The notes below the pieces were generated by a model. The model searched no databases, was not told where the DNA came from, and saw nothing but the letters and a program-made list of their open reading frames with translations. A stretch of DNA of 50,545 nucleotides from DAINBT01 sp036732785 (GTDB taxonomy: Bacteria; Planctomycetota; Phycisphaerae; Sedimentisphaerales; SM23-30): assembly GCA_964537505.1 (NCBI GenBank), contig CAZICK010000017.1, positions 1 to 50,545 of the forward strand. The letters run 5' to 3'. The stretch's first letter is position 1, and the number at the start of each line of letters is the position of its first letter. The position numbers and the translations under genes are program-made. Below, one piece after another: positions 15,511-24,793 of this stretch.

Positions 15511-18447
15511 TTATTCTTTCAATTGTTCGTATGCCTGTTCCAGCCAGTCATATAAGCCGTCGATAAACTCTTTCCATTCTTCTTCGCTGACTTCTTTTCG
15601 CAAATTCTCATCTTCCAGCCAGACTTTCTCAAGCCAGTCTATGGCTTCCTCGACCATCTTGATTTCTTCCCAAATAGTTATCACGTGTGGAGGTTTGGTT
15701 TCTAGTATGGTCTGCTCGGTCACGGGCGCAGCGGCCAAATCACCGCCGCCCATACCCATCATCATCCAGATATCACAATTGCGCCAGCACGCCTGCCACA
15801 GCCACTCATCGCAAAAAACGACAAGGTCAGCGAGATCTATCACCCCATCATCAATCAGATCGCATTTTTGATAGGTATCGCTCCAGTCTGGATCATCATC
15901 TTCTTTGAGCCACGCGTCGGCCATTGCCCAAAACTCCTCCAGATTCACAATCCCATCAGCACTCCAGTCAACAGCATTGTAAACATCCTCGCACGCCACC
16001 TCATCAGCACCCATATCGACATGATCGCCGACGATTCTGTCATCGCTGTCGATGTCATATTCACCGAAACCGTTGGGATCGACGACCGAGTCGTTGCCCG
16101 CGTCAACACAATGCGAACCGGGATCGAGATGGTAGTGGCCATACTGTGGATGGTCGTAAGAAAAGTTTGGATCGCAGGTGATATTATGACTGTACTGGTC
16201 GGGCGTGGAAGCATTGGGGTCCACGCCGTCCGGATCGTTCGGATCGGTAATACAGGAATATTGAGCGCAGCAATTGTCCATTTGCCCCAAACCACCATCG
16301 CTGTTGTTATGCCACAAAATACAGTTGTCAATATCAGGTGCGTTATCACCCGAAAACTTAATCCCCTCATTTTCATTGTGAACAATCGTATTGTTACGAA
16401 TATCGGGTATAGACGACGGCTGATACAGGTCGATTCCATAGTAACCATCCCCATCGCAGCCATTCTCATAAACCATTGAGTTTGTAATCGTCGGCCTCGA
16501 GTTATAGCAATGAATTCCATTTCGTCCGTTCTTATAGACTCTGCAGTTTTCCACTCTAAGTGCAAAAGCTCCATATCTGTGGCGTATCCCATCATATCCA
16601 TTTTCTCTTATAACACACCAGCTTACAGTAACATCTCCATACTCACAATAAATGCCATGTTCAGATGTGCTCGTTATCGAGCAATTTCTAACGGTAAAGT
16701 TACTATCATCCCCATATATGCCTCTTTGTTTGCCCTTCTCAATTACAAAGCCGTCAAGAACAGTTTCATCGCCCATTGTAACGACCCTATCGTTTATCTG
16801 CTTACCGGTGAGAATAGTCGCGTAGCGGGTGAAATCTCGCTGCTGGCGGCTGGTTTCGACGCCTTTGAAGCCGCCGTAAACTTCTACAGAGTCGTGGATT
16901 TCAAAGCTGTCGGTGGAGTCGTTGCCGGGGGAGTAAACTCCCCGTGCAACCCAGATTTCCGTGCCGCACTCGCCCGCCCGGCGTAGTGCGGATTGCAGGT
17001 TGGCGTAGGCGTTTTCCCAATCGACGCCTGTGTTTGTACCCGTAGCACGGGCATCGACATAAATAATCCCAGAAGCCCAGCAACATACCGGCGTAAGTAT
17101 TTGAGTATAGGAAAAGGCTAAATCACTTTCCACCTCCGCCCTGACCAAAAGTTCCACTGCCGGCTCAGCCATCTCCGTAACTTCCACAACCAGTTCAAAA
17201 CATTCCTCAGGGCCGCCGCCTGTCAAGTCACCAACATACCAGGTATATGTACGTGTAACATTATTATAGGTTCCTGTATTTGGATCTGCACTGACAGGAA
17301 GAGCTCCTGAGGGCAGATACATGGTTAATACAACATCATACTCATCATCTTCACCCGGTTCAATACAGACATTATAAACCACCTGGTCATCCGGTGCTGC
17401 ACACGTATTCGGATCAGCCAAAATAACATAGTCAATACTTATCTCTAATCGATCAGGATATTTATATTGTGAACCGACCACCAGACCCCCCGGCCCATCA
17501 ATACCGTCACCTGTTTTTTTGTCCGTAGGTTCACAGTCATCTGGATCCGATGTCCAGCTTAAGGGATCGTAAACTCTAATACTGGATTCACTACCCAATG
17601 TAGTACAATAAACAAGACCTGTATCGTTGTCAACATCAACACCCACAACATAATTATTTGTTCCTGTGTCCGTCCCTAAAATCCCGCCGTTTTCATTTGG
17701 ATCAGGAACAGGCGTACGAATTAAATAGGAATGTTGTTGTCCTCCTGACTCATGATTATACCCCGCCGAATACAAATACTTCACCCCCTCCCCGTCATTA
17801 TAAATCGCGATTCCAACAGCAATCCTTTCCTGACCTTCCCATTCAACATCAATTTCTCCGGCATAAACAATACTCGGCTCATTATTCTCACTATATACAT
17901 CGTAATACTTAACCGTTGCATCATCTTCTTGACTTATGTATAATCGCATTTCTTCTTCATCTAAACATACACCTAATATTCCTTCTGTAACGCCTGTTAT
18001 GTGGCAAACTGTTTCGTTGATAAATTCCTGGCTCACCGGATCATATTCGAAGACGTGAATATTCGGATCGTATCGCTCCGCACACAAAAGCCAGTTATAT
18101 TCATGACAATACTCGATACCAGCAAGTTCTTCATCTATCTCGCTTTCAGTATGAATACACGCCATCGTCTTGGCATTTAGTATCTCAATAGTATTGGATC
18201 CATCATAGCTGCAAAAAAGTATATCATCAATTTCGTTAATGGCCAAATCGATGGCGCCGGTACCATGCCATGGCAAACTATCTGCATACTGAAGTTCTAT
18301 CTCATCATATACAGTGTTATAAACCTGTATGGAACTTGTTGTATGTTTGGAAATAACATATACTGATTTTGCATCGAGTATTGATGAGATAGACAAAAGC
18401 CAGACAATTGTACAAAAAATTCGCGCATAATTTCGTCGGGAATTCAT
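15511..18447 (-). CDS. Secreted beta-helix protein with choice-of-anchor Q and dockerin-like modules
   Basis: 978 residues, exported by a signal peptide (1-26). Residues 27-330 form repeating beta units with dates-and-values style motifs, resembling a beta-propeller. Residues 333-455 look like a DUF11-type domain. Residues 460-720 begin IIYVDARATGTNTG and carry right-handed beta-helix (pectate-lyase-fold) repeats such as GIYCEYGDVTVSWCVIRENG. Residues 755-816 match the choice-of-anchor Q pattern (GSHCVDAGND...IVGDHVDMGADE). Residues 827-890 hold two EF-hand-like/dockerin-like units (DWSADGIVNLEEFWAMADAWL and CDLIDDGVIDLADLVVFCDEWL). A Glu-rich helical tail ends it. Such architectures are typical of Phycisphaerae surface proteins. 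AAAGGAG lies eight bases before the ATG. Ligand or substrate is unknown. Confidence 0.8.
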   Translation of the reverse strand: MNSRRNYARIFCTIVWLLSISSILDAKSVYVISKHTTSSIQVYNTVYDEIELQYADSLPWHGTGAIDLAINEIDDILFCSYDGSNTIEILNAKTMACIHTESEIDEELAGIEYCHEYNWLLCAERYDPNIHVFEYDPVSQEFINETVCHITGVTEGILGVCLDEEEMRLYISQEDDATVKYYDVYSENNEPSIVYAGEIDVEWEGQERIAVGIAIYNDGEGVKYLYSAGYNHESGGQQHSYLIRTPVPDPNENGGILGTDTGTNNYVVGVDVDNDTGLVYCTTLGSESSIRVYDPLSWTSDPDDCEPTDKKTGDGIDGPGGLVVGSQYKYPDRLEISIDYVILADPNTCAAPDDQVVYNVCIEPGEDDEYDVVLTMYLPSGALPVSADPNTGTYNNVTRTYTWYVGDLTGGGPEECFELVVEVTEMAEPAVELLVRAEVESDLAFSYTQILTPVCCWASGIIYVDARATGTNTGVDWENAYANLQSALRRAGECGTEIWVARGVYSPGNDSTDSFEIHDSVEVYGGFKGVETSRQQRDFTRYATILTGKQINDRVVTMGDETVLDGFVIEKGKQRGIYGDDSNFTVRNCSITSTSEHGIYCEYGDVTVSWCVIRENGYDGIRHRYGAFALRVENCRVYKNGRNGIHCYNSRPTITNSMVYENGCDGDGYYGIDLYQPSSIPDIRNNTIVHNENEGIKFSGDNAPDIDNCILWHNNSDGGLGQMDNCCAQYSCITDPNDPDGVDPNASTPDQYSHNITCDPNFSYDHPQYGHYHLDPGSHCVDAGNDSVVDPNGFGEYDIDSDDRIVGDHVDMGADEVACEDVYNAVDWSADGIVNLEEFWAMADAWLKEDDDPDWSDTYQKCDLIDDGVIDLADLVVFCDEWLWQACWRNCDIWMMMGMGGGDLAAAPVTEQTILETKPPHVITIWEEIKMVEEAIDWLEKVWLEDENLRKEVSEEEWKEFIDGLYDWLEQAYEQLKE

Positions 18448-18742
18448 GGTATGCTCCTTTGTAAAACGAGCAGGTTAAGGTTGCTTAAACTGTATGTTGG
18501 CCTTTTATTCTTCTTTCCTTATGGGCATCTTTGCGGGATTTTTTCCTATCCCCGGCCCAAATTGCCTTGGCCATGTATAGACCGTATCATGGTCTGCCCG
18601 GCAAGTCAAGGAAAAATTTCTGATTTTCCCCGATATTTTCCCGCTTTTTCAGCCCAAAAATCGCAATTTTCCAATATTACGACAATGTATTGTTAGCCAA
18701 TTGGGATTTTTTGCGGCCATAGCACCTAAATCCGGTGGTGGT

Positions 18743-19286
18743 TTATTTTAGCTGAGCGAGTTTTTGGCCGAGTTGGCGGGCCTGAGATATGGCGGTGGGG
18801 TGTTTGGCGATGGCGCCTTTCGTATTGATGCCTTCGAAGAGCAGATTGTCCCAGTATTCTATTTCCAGTGCGTCGAAGAACCATTTCATGGTGATTTTGG
18901 CGCCAGCAAACACCTTGCTTCCGTGGGTGGCGCCGACAGAGATGAATATGCCGCGGCGGGTAGGCCCGGCTGGTTTTGCCAGGCGTTCTTTGTGCACATA
19001 TCGGCGAGCCCAGAACACCTGGCATCGATCTATCAGGGCTTTGGCCTGGGCACAGTGGGCCATGAAATATATAGGTGAGGCCAGGATCAGGCAATCCGTA
19101 TCAAGGAGCTTAGGATACAAGAGCTGCATATCATCGTCGAGACGGCATGATCCGGCCTCCAGGCAGTGGTCGCAATGGGTGCATGGGTGGATATTCAATT
19201 GAGCTATCGGAAGTTTTTCCACCTGGCAAAGGTTATCCTGTGCAGATCGCAACATTTCATCAAGCAGGATATCTGTATTGCCGCCA
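18743..19286 (-). CDS. Flavodoxin-fold NAD(P)H-dependent FMN reductase (5' truncated by gap)
   Basis: 181 visible residues; the frame enters from the N gap with GGNTDILLDE, the conserved FMN phosphate-binding loop of this family, so only about a dozen N-terminal residues are missing. CTHCDHCLEAGSC provides a Cys-rich segment found in iron-sulfur flavoprotein-like members, and ILASPIYFMAHCAQAKALIDR is the second FMN-binding loop. The protein probably carries out two-electron reduction of quinones, metals or other small acceptors; the substrate cannot be read from sequence. An ATG at 19255 would begin inside the conserved loop and is not the true start. Confidence 0.8.
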
Positions 19287-19386
19287 NNNNNNNNNNNNNN
19301 NNNNNNNNNNNNNNNNNNNNNNNNNNNNNNNNNNNNNNNNNNNNNNNNNNNNNNNNNNNNNNNNNNNNNNNNNNNNNNNNNNNNNN
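19287..19386. other. Assembly gap (100 N)
   Basis: The flanks are unrelated, so this is a real gap of unknown size. It removes the last residues of the sigma factor gene and the first of the flavodoxin-fold gene. Both losses are small, consistent with a short gap. Confidence 0.95.
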
Positions 19387-20234
19387 TTCAGGGCGTTATT
19401 TTGGATTTGTCGAATCCGTTCCTTGGTCAGGTGTAATTTTGCGCCTGCTTGTTTGAGCGTCAACGGCATAAGCTGCTCATTCTCAAATGAAAATCGCATC
19501 TGGAGCACCGACATTTCGATCTCCGAGAGGCCAGCCAGATTATTGTTCATGATCGCATGTATTTCGTCAACCAATTCTTTTCGTGATTCCTGATAGCCCT
19601 GTTCGGTTTTGTCGTCTTTTTCCATCGAATCGTCCAATTGGGTGGGGAACAGGCTGCGGTACTTGTAGTCCTGTTTGGCGGTTCTGGAGAATCCCTTAAG
19701 TATCGCCCGGCAGGCGTAGGTGCTGAACTTGAAGCCGCGGGCGCAGTCGAACTTTTCCGCTGCTCGCAGCAGGGCCATACTGCCTTCACTGACCAAATCG
19801 GTGAACTCTATGCCGGGGTATTTTGCCTGCTTGACCATAGACAGGACCAGTCCCATATTGGCGGTCACTATCTTGCTGCGGCATTCCAGTTGGTCCTGAT
19901 GTTCTTCCAGCAGTCGCTGTACATCTTTTTCTTTCCACTGTCCCTGCCGGAGCAGATTGCGACGATGTTTGCACATTTGATGGCGGATGTAGTTCATCTG
20001 AAGGAACAGGATCTGCTCTTCTTCTGTGCTCAGTGGGATGTTCGGTCGAGCCGTAACCTGATGTTTCATTATCGGTTCGATTGCGCTTTTCTGGGAGAAG
20101 CGTTCATCCGGCATATACGCTATTGGGGCGGCCAGTATATCTTCCAGTGCTCTTTTGTGAACGGGCGGAAGATTCAGCCTGTCGACCTTTGCCAACATGT
20201 GTTCTGAAATAGGTTTTATATGTACTCTTTTCAT
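19387..20234 (-). CDS. Sigma-70 family RNA polymerase sigma factor (3' truncated by gap)
   Basis: 282 visible residues. Region 1.2-like helices (STEEEQILFLQMNYIRHQM, 69-87) precede region 2 at about 120-192 (NMGLVLSMVKQAKYPGIEF, DLVSEGSMALLRAAEKFD, RGFKFSTYACRAILKGFSR), which binds the -10 element. Region 4 starts near 226, with its helix-turn-helix at 258-282 (LTLKQAGAKLHLTKERIRQIQ) cut by the gap. The linker between them is too short for a full region 3, so this is not the primary factor but an alternative one. ATG at 20234 is chosen because GGAAGGA lies about ten bases before it; a TTG at 20243 would be too close. A perfect sigma-54 promoter lies about 70 bases upstream. Confidence 0.87.
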
Positions 20235-20303
20235 AATTACCAATTCCTTCCCATATCCCAGTAATGTTTTTTTATTCTTCCGTGTACGGCTATAGATACG
20301 AGT

Positions 20304-20319
20304 AGCAATATGCGTGCCA
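20304..20319 (-). promoter_or_regulatory. Sigma-54 (RpoN) promoter of the sigma factor gene
   Basis: On the minus strand TGGCACG-CATA-TTGCT, a full match to the -24/-12 consensus with the correct 10-base GG-GC interval. Predicted start near 20293 gives a leader of about 60 bases. The core with its flank (TTTGGCACGCAWATTGCT) is shared with the hsp20 promoter; only one base differs. Confidence 0.8.
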
Positions 20320-20441
20320 AATCGGTTAACAAGGCCGGGCAGATATTGGCAAGCGGTTTATTAATAAGGAGTTACATGGTTGTGTTTATAGTTTCTCCTT
20401 TTCAGGCTCAGGCGGGTGCCGAGAGTGTTTTTGTGATATAG

Positions 20442-20695
20442 TTGATACACTTGTTGTCGGTTTATTTTTCCGCGGTGGTGGGAACCCGGGTTTTTGGCGC
20501 AGTTATCGCACCTAATTTAATCATTATAATCGTTACAATCGATGTGTCTCATCCCTATAGTGTCTCATGGCTGCGTTAATGATACACTACAGATTGGCGG
20601 GAGCACAATATTTTTTTGTAATTCGTTGTATAGTAGGCAGATACGTAAGGTCACACTATTTCTGGAGATGTCTGGGCGAGGCAAAAGTGTCTCAT
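20442..20695. promoter_or_regulatory. Cluster of five GTGTMTCAT-like sites
   Basis: GTGTCTCAT occurs at 20544-20552, 20560-20568 and 20687-20695 on the plus strand; the related GTGTATCAW occurs on the minus strand at 20442-20450 and 20579-20587. Two copies are 16 bases apart, and the third of the central group is inverted. They lie 125-370 bases upstream of the sigma-54 promoter, fitting an enhancer. Function is inferred. Confidence 0.45.
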
Positions 20696-20912
20696 CGTGT
20701 GTGTTGCGCTATATGCTTTCCCGCATGGGCAGCCTTACGGATTTTCGATAACACGTTGGAATTAATGGAGTTACGTCCGCAGTCGCACTGGGGGTGGTTT
20801 GGTATAGGCTTTGCAGGTGATGTAGTTCGTACAAGACGCGGGCGAGCCGCCTGCGGTACATGGCTTGGTTGAGTCGATTTCAAGAATAGGTATTGTTGAT
20901 ATGGGTGGTGTT

Positions 20913-21125
20913 ATGAAAGATCATTGTAATGAGGCTATAAACAGGGCGCTTGAGTTGGTGCGTGAACTGATGATCCTGGCTGACGAGGGAGACATCTCAC
21001 GTGAAGATGTTGGTTGCGGCGTTCTGTTCGGCACGGTGCGTGACTGTGCCTACAAGATACGAAATTTGGCCGAGTCGGAGATTGCCGAACATAAAAAGCG
21101 GGGGAAATGGCAGCAAGGCGATTGA
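20913..21125 (+). CDS. Small helical hypothetical protein
   Basis: About 70 residues, predicted to be almost all helix (NEAINRALELVRELMILADEG, then GTVRDCAYKIRNLAESEIAEHKKRGKW). It has two Cys and no membrane segment. I do not recognise a family. The composition and the regular heptad-like spacing of Leu/Ile suggest a real protein. Start is uncertain: ATG at 20913 follows GGGTGGTG, ATG at 20901 is close, and a TTG at 20865 is the longest choice. It converges on the ligase gene ending at 21130, with only four bases between. Confidence 0.55.
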   Translation: MKDHCNEAINRALELVRELMILADEGDISREDVGCGVLFGTVRDCAYKIRNLAESEIAEHKKRGKWQQGD

Positions 21126-21129
21126 CAGG

Positions 21130-23577
21130 TTAGTGGTTTTTCGTTTGTCGCTGGAGTTGTTTTTCTGTCCACTGCTGTAGGGCAGGTTTGAGCCGAGGCG
21201 TCGGTTCGGCTTGTTGGGGATACATTTGTCGCTGTTGGTTGAGGTATGCCTGTTCGTTTCGCAGGGCCTTTTCAAAGGCCATGAGGGCCTCGTCGCGACG
21301 ATCCATTTCGAGAAGCAGTTTGCCATAGTCGATTAACAGTTCCGATTTAACGGGGTAGCGTTTGAGGGCCTCCTGTGCGGCGGTAAGGGCTTTGGGCAAA
21401 TACTGTTTGTTTTTCGGATGGTGGCATGCTGCTTTGTGGTACAAGTCGCTTAGCTGTTGGTAGTATTTGAAGTTGGCCGGGTCACGTCGGATCGCCTCGT
21501 GAAAATACCTTATAGAGGACTCTAACAGTGAATCGTTTTGGTACTGACTGTTTGTCCATTCCAGAGAACAGAGCATGGCCAGGAAGTAAGATCCCTCCGG
21601 ATCGTGTTTGTTCGTGTCGGTTGCCTGCATTGCGTTCCATTGGGCCTGCTGCAGCCGGAACCAATATTCCCGCATGTCATTTTCAGTCTGATAGGATTGG
21701 GTTTTCTGTGCTGTCTGGGCCAGTTCGTCGGCCTTGGATGCCCAAAACTGCGCCTGTTGCATTTGCTGATATCCGGCGCTGACGGGAAACACCACCTTGA
21801 TCCACAATCCCGCGACTACCGCCAGGGCTGTTGTTACTATTATTACTCGGCTGAGGCGGCTTTTGCCGATTTCCATTTGTGTTGTCGCAGGCAGGCCAAG
21901 GTTATCCGGCCGGCGCAACGTCATCGCCGTAGCTGCCAGGGCAAAGAAACACGTTCCCAGGCCCGGCTGAAAAATCGCAAAGTCGATGGTATTGTGCAAA
22001 AGGAAGCCTAACAGTCCGCAACCCAGTATTAGGGAGCCTATTGAGTGATGGTTGTTTATTTGTGCGGCGGCGTCGGTCCGGCAAAGGCCTTCTTTGTCCA
22101 GCAGTATGAAGCTTATGAGCCATACTATTGCCGGGACGATAAATGAGACCAGATAAACGCTGGGCTTTATATCACTGGCGATGCAGCTCAGATCGCTGAC
22201 CGATATTCGTATCGAAACCACTGTCACGGCCAACGCCAGTCCCCATAGCCACCATTTGCCGAACGTATCTGCCGAGTCGATTTGCGTGGTGTCGCGGCGG
22301 TTGGTCTGCTCCATGGCGGTTGCGGGTTGTTGGGAGGCAGTGTCTCTGGGCCGAGCCAGATGTACGCAAACCGCCATGATTGCCCAGAGGAAACCGAACA
22401 GTCCCAGCAGACCCCATCCACACCAGATTGCCATGAGAAAGCAATGTGGATCTTTTACCACTTCCGGGGCTGCCGGTGAGATGTATTGGGTGTAATAAGT
22501 GCCGAAATTTTCCGGGCCGACGCCGCGGAGCCAATGGTCCGCAATCATCGCCCCGCCACTGTTCCAGTACTGCCATCTTACCCACATCGAATTACCCGGC
22601 AGTCGTCCGTAGTGGAGACCGTGGCCTGCTATCGCGACTATCGCCAATATTGCTAAAGCCACCGTGACGACAATTGTGGACCGCCAGTGCCGACGGAAAA
22701 ATCGCCGCCCGCACCACAATATTACCAGCAGTCCCAGCGCCGCGGCCGATGCGCCTATACCGCCTTTGCTTTTGGTGATCAGCAATCCGGCGATTTGAAC
22801 CAGGATCGCCAGGGTTCCAATGATTATAAGCCAATGGCGGCTGGACCATTTGATTTTGTCCAGTACTAAAGCCAGGGTTGCCATAATCGACAGGATAAAT
22901 AAAGATGCCGCTGTATTACTTATCGCGAAGTATCCACCTACGTCCCGGCTTTTGATTCGATCGATATATTGCTGAGCATGGTAGGTGCCTGCTTCGATAC
23001 CGTGTATTTGCAGAGATTCCTGGGGGTTTTCTTCAAACATTTTTATGGTGCTGGGTATGTCGTAAAAGTGCTGTTCGGCGCAGCGGTATGCCAATGAGAT
23101 TCCGGTTGCCGCCACCACGCAAAGTATCAGTCGTTGTTTCCATGAAGTGTTGAGCAGTTGTACCAGCAGTATTGCCAGGACCATTTGGCTAAGCAGGTTC
23201 AACGCCGCAATAAGGGCGGTGTTTTTGTTCGAAGCGCCACTGACGGAGAAAATCCCGGCCGCGAGCATTACCAGCAGCGGCAGCACTAAGGCGGTTTTAC
23301 GCCAGGTGATTGTTCCGCTGATTGCCCGGACTGCCAGCCATACCATCGCCGCGGTGGAGATCAGTGCGGCAAATACTACCATAGAAGTGACTTCGGCCCC
23401 GCCGATATCGGGAGTTGGCGGTGTTCTGGTCAGGCGCCAAACGAGGGGAAAGGATTCATTGATCTGACAGCGTCCGGCAATAAGGGCGCCACTCACCAGA
23501 AGCAGGATGTTGTCCGTTACTTCTATCAGTTTGTTCGGGGCAGGTTGTTTTGCTGTCTGGAGGGTTTTGTTGAGCAC
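21130..23577 (-). CDS. O-antigen ligase/polymerase (Wzy_C-type) with C-terminal TPR repeats
   Basis: 815 residues. About a dozen membrane segments span residues 25-620. A large extracellular loop region near residues 330-385 holds RWQYWNSGGAMIADHWLRGVGPENFG..., which matches the Wzy_C family signature of O-antigen ligases and polymerases. Residues about 640-790 form TPR-like repeats (NKHDPEGSYFLAMLCSLEW, NFKYYQQLSDLYHKAA, SELLIDYGKLLLEMDRRDEALMAFEKAL). This combination is common in planctomycetes and may act on exopolysaccharide rather than lipopolysaccharide. It follows the WecA/TagO-like gene by 22 bases, which fits a shared glycan pathway. The frame starts with GTG. Confidence 0.85.
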   Translation of the reverse strand: MLNKTLQTAKQPAPNKLIEVTDNILLLVSGALIAGRCQINESFPLVWRLTRTPPTPDIGGAEVTSMVVFAALISTAAMVWLAVRAISGTITWRKTALVLPLLVMLAAGIFSVSGASNKNTALIAALNLLSQMVLAILLVQLLNTSWKQRLILCVVAATGISLAYRCAEQHFYDIPSTIKMFEENPQESLQIHGIEAGTYHAQQYIDRIKSRDVGGYFAISNTAASLFILSIMATLALVLDKIKWSSRHWLIIIGTLAILVQIAGLLITKSKGGIGASAAALGLLVILWCGRRFFRRHWRSTIVVTVALAILAIVAIAGHGLHYGRLPGNSMWVRWQYWNSGGAMIADHWLRGVGPENFGTYYTQYISPAAPEVVKDPHCFLMAIWCGWGLLGLFGFLWAIMAVCVHLARPRDTASQQPATAMEQTNRRDTTQIDSADTFGKWWLWGLALAVTVVSIRISVSDLSCIASDIKPSVYLVSFIVPAIVWLISFILLDKEGLCRTDAAAQINNHHSIGSLILGCGLLGFLLHNTIDFAIFQPGLGTCFFALAATAMTLRRPDNLGLPATTQMEIGKSRLSRVIIVTTALAVVAGLWIKVVFPVSAGYQQMQQAQFWASKADELAQTAQKTQSYQTENDMREYWFRLQQAQWNAMQATDTNKHDPEGSYFLAMLCSLEWTNSQYQNDSLLESSIRYFHEAIRRDPANFKYYQQLSDLYHKAACHHPKNKQYLPKALTAAQEALKRYPVKSELLIDYGKLLLEMDRRDEALMAFEKALRNEQAYLNQQRQMYPQQAEPTPRLKPALQQWTEKQLQRQTKNH

Positions 23578-23599
23578 GATTTTCTCGAAAAATGTACGA

Positions 23600-24793
23600 C
23601 TATACCTTTCCTGGATGTTCCAGGATGGCGATGATCAGCAATATCAGTAGGGTTTGTACGAACACCAATATCACGGCGGTACTGGAGAGTTGATGCAGAA
23701 TGGTGGCGCCCAGTCCGGTACATGCTGTGGCCAGGTAGATCGTCAGGACCGCTTGTCGCCGTGTCATGCCTCGGCTGACCAGTCGGTGGGAGAAGTGCTG
23801 CTTGTCCCCGATAAAAAGGCTTTTGCCCTGCAGCAGGCGCAGGGTAGTGACGCTTAGGAAATCATACAGTGGTACCGCCAGTACGATCAACGGCATAAGG
23901 GTGTTGTACCATGCCGCCTCGGAACTATTCTGCTGATAATAAGTGGTTCGAATGGTCGCGGTTGCCAGCAGTAGTCCCACCAGCAGTGAGCCGGCGTCGC
24001 CCATAAATATTTTTGCCGGTGCGAAGTTGAATACCAGGAATCCACACAGGGTGCCGATCAGGATTATCAGCAGGCCGCTGACAAATACCTGTCCGCTGTT
24101 CCATGCGGCGCCCAGGGTCATTGCGGCGCAGATGACGGCGACACCCGCTGAAAGGCCGTCCATGTTGTCGAGAAAGTTAAAGGCGTTGATGATTACCACT
24201 ATCCATAATACGGACAAAATGGTCGTCAGCCAAACATTCGGGATAAAAAAATCAAAGCGTACTCCGCCTACACCTGCCAGTAGTATGGCCGCGGTAAGTT
24301 GTACTGCCAGTTTGAGCTTTGGTCCCAGGTGGTGCTTATCGTCCATCAGTCCCATGATGTGTAGCAATCCGGCTGCGACGACCAGTGTCAAGGCCAATTC
24401 CGTTCGAGAGGCCAGTCCTGGTATATGTATCGCGAGAGTCTGCGGGAGGAAACCTGGAATTCCGTGTGCCTGCCACCACCAGACCAGGGCTGCTACTATG
24501 GCTATCGGTAGTATGGTTATCCAGAATATCACAATGCCGCCGCCCAGCGCTATCGGTTCGGTATGGGTGGTGTGATGGCCGCCGGGCTGATCGACAAACC
24601 CGCGTCGCAGCGCCCACCGTCGTATCAGCATAGTAAATATCAGTGAACTGACGAACGCCGCCAGTCCTGATGCGATTATGTATTTCGTTTCTGTGATGAC
24701 AATTGCTCCATGAGTATCAGCCGTGTGCCATTTAGAAAATCGTTGTAGTCGCCGGAGGCGTAGTCCGGATAGGTAAAGGGCCACGTCTGCCAT
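23600..24793 (-). CDS. WecA/TagO-like undecaprenyl-phosphate sugar-1-phosphate transferase
   Basis: Up to 397 residues with about ten membrane segments. It should transfer a HexNAc-1-phosphate from a UDP-sugar to undecaprenyl phosphate, the first step of a lipid-linked glycan. MraY-superfamily motifs are GGHHTTHTEPIALGGG, LMDDKHHLGPKLKL, NAFNFLDNMDGLSAG (the acidic catalytic motif), FMGDAGS and HFSHRLVSRGMTRRQAV, whose His pattern suits WecA rather than MraY. The first 30 residues of the longest frame overlap the DUF4416 gene by 118 bases and do not look like the family; the natural start is probably near 24703, but no standard start codon is in frame there. Confidence 0.85.
   Translation of the reverse strand: MADVALYLSGLRLRRLQRFSKWHTADTHGAIVITETKYIIASGLAAFVSSLIFTMLIRRWALRRGFVDQPGGHHTTHTEPIALGGGIVIFWITILPIAIVAALVWWWQAHGIPGFLPQTLAIHIPGLASRTELALTLVVAAGLLHIMGLMDDKHHLGPKLKLAVQLTAAILLAGVGGVRFDFFIPNVWLTTILSVLWIVVIINAFNFLDNMDGLSAGVAVICAAMTLGAAWNSGQVFVSGLLIILIGTLCGFLVFNFAPAKIFMGDAGSLLVGLLLATATIRTTYYQQNSSEAAWYNTLMPLIVLAVPLYDFLSVTTLRLLQGKSLFIGDKQHFSHRLVSRGMTRRQAVLTIYLATACTGLGATILHQLSSTAVILVFVQTLLILLIIAILEHPGKV

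Larger units (their letters stand above)
20244..20864. other. Gene-free regulatory region upstream of the sigma factor
   Basis: About 620 bases with no convincing gene; short frames in it look random. It contains the sigma-54 promoter (20304-20319) and five copies of a 9-bp motif. It separates the leftward sigma factor from a rightward small gene, so it may control both. Confidence 0.65.

Noticed and set aside
20542..20872. Two short plus-strand frames (69 and 101 codons)
   Set aside because: Composition is unlike a protein, they overlap each other, and the region is better explained by regulatory repeats.
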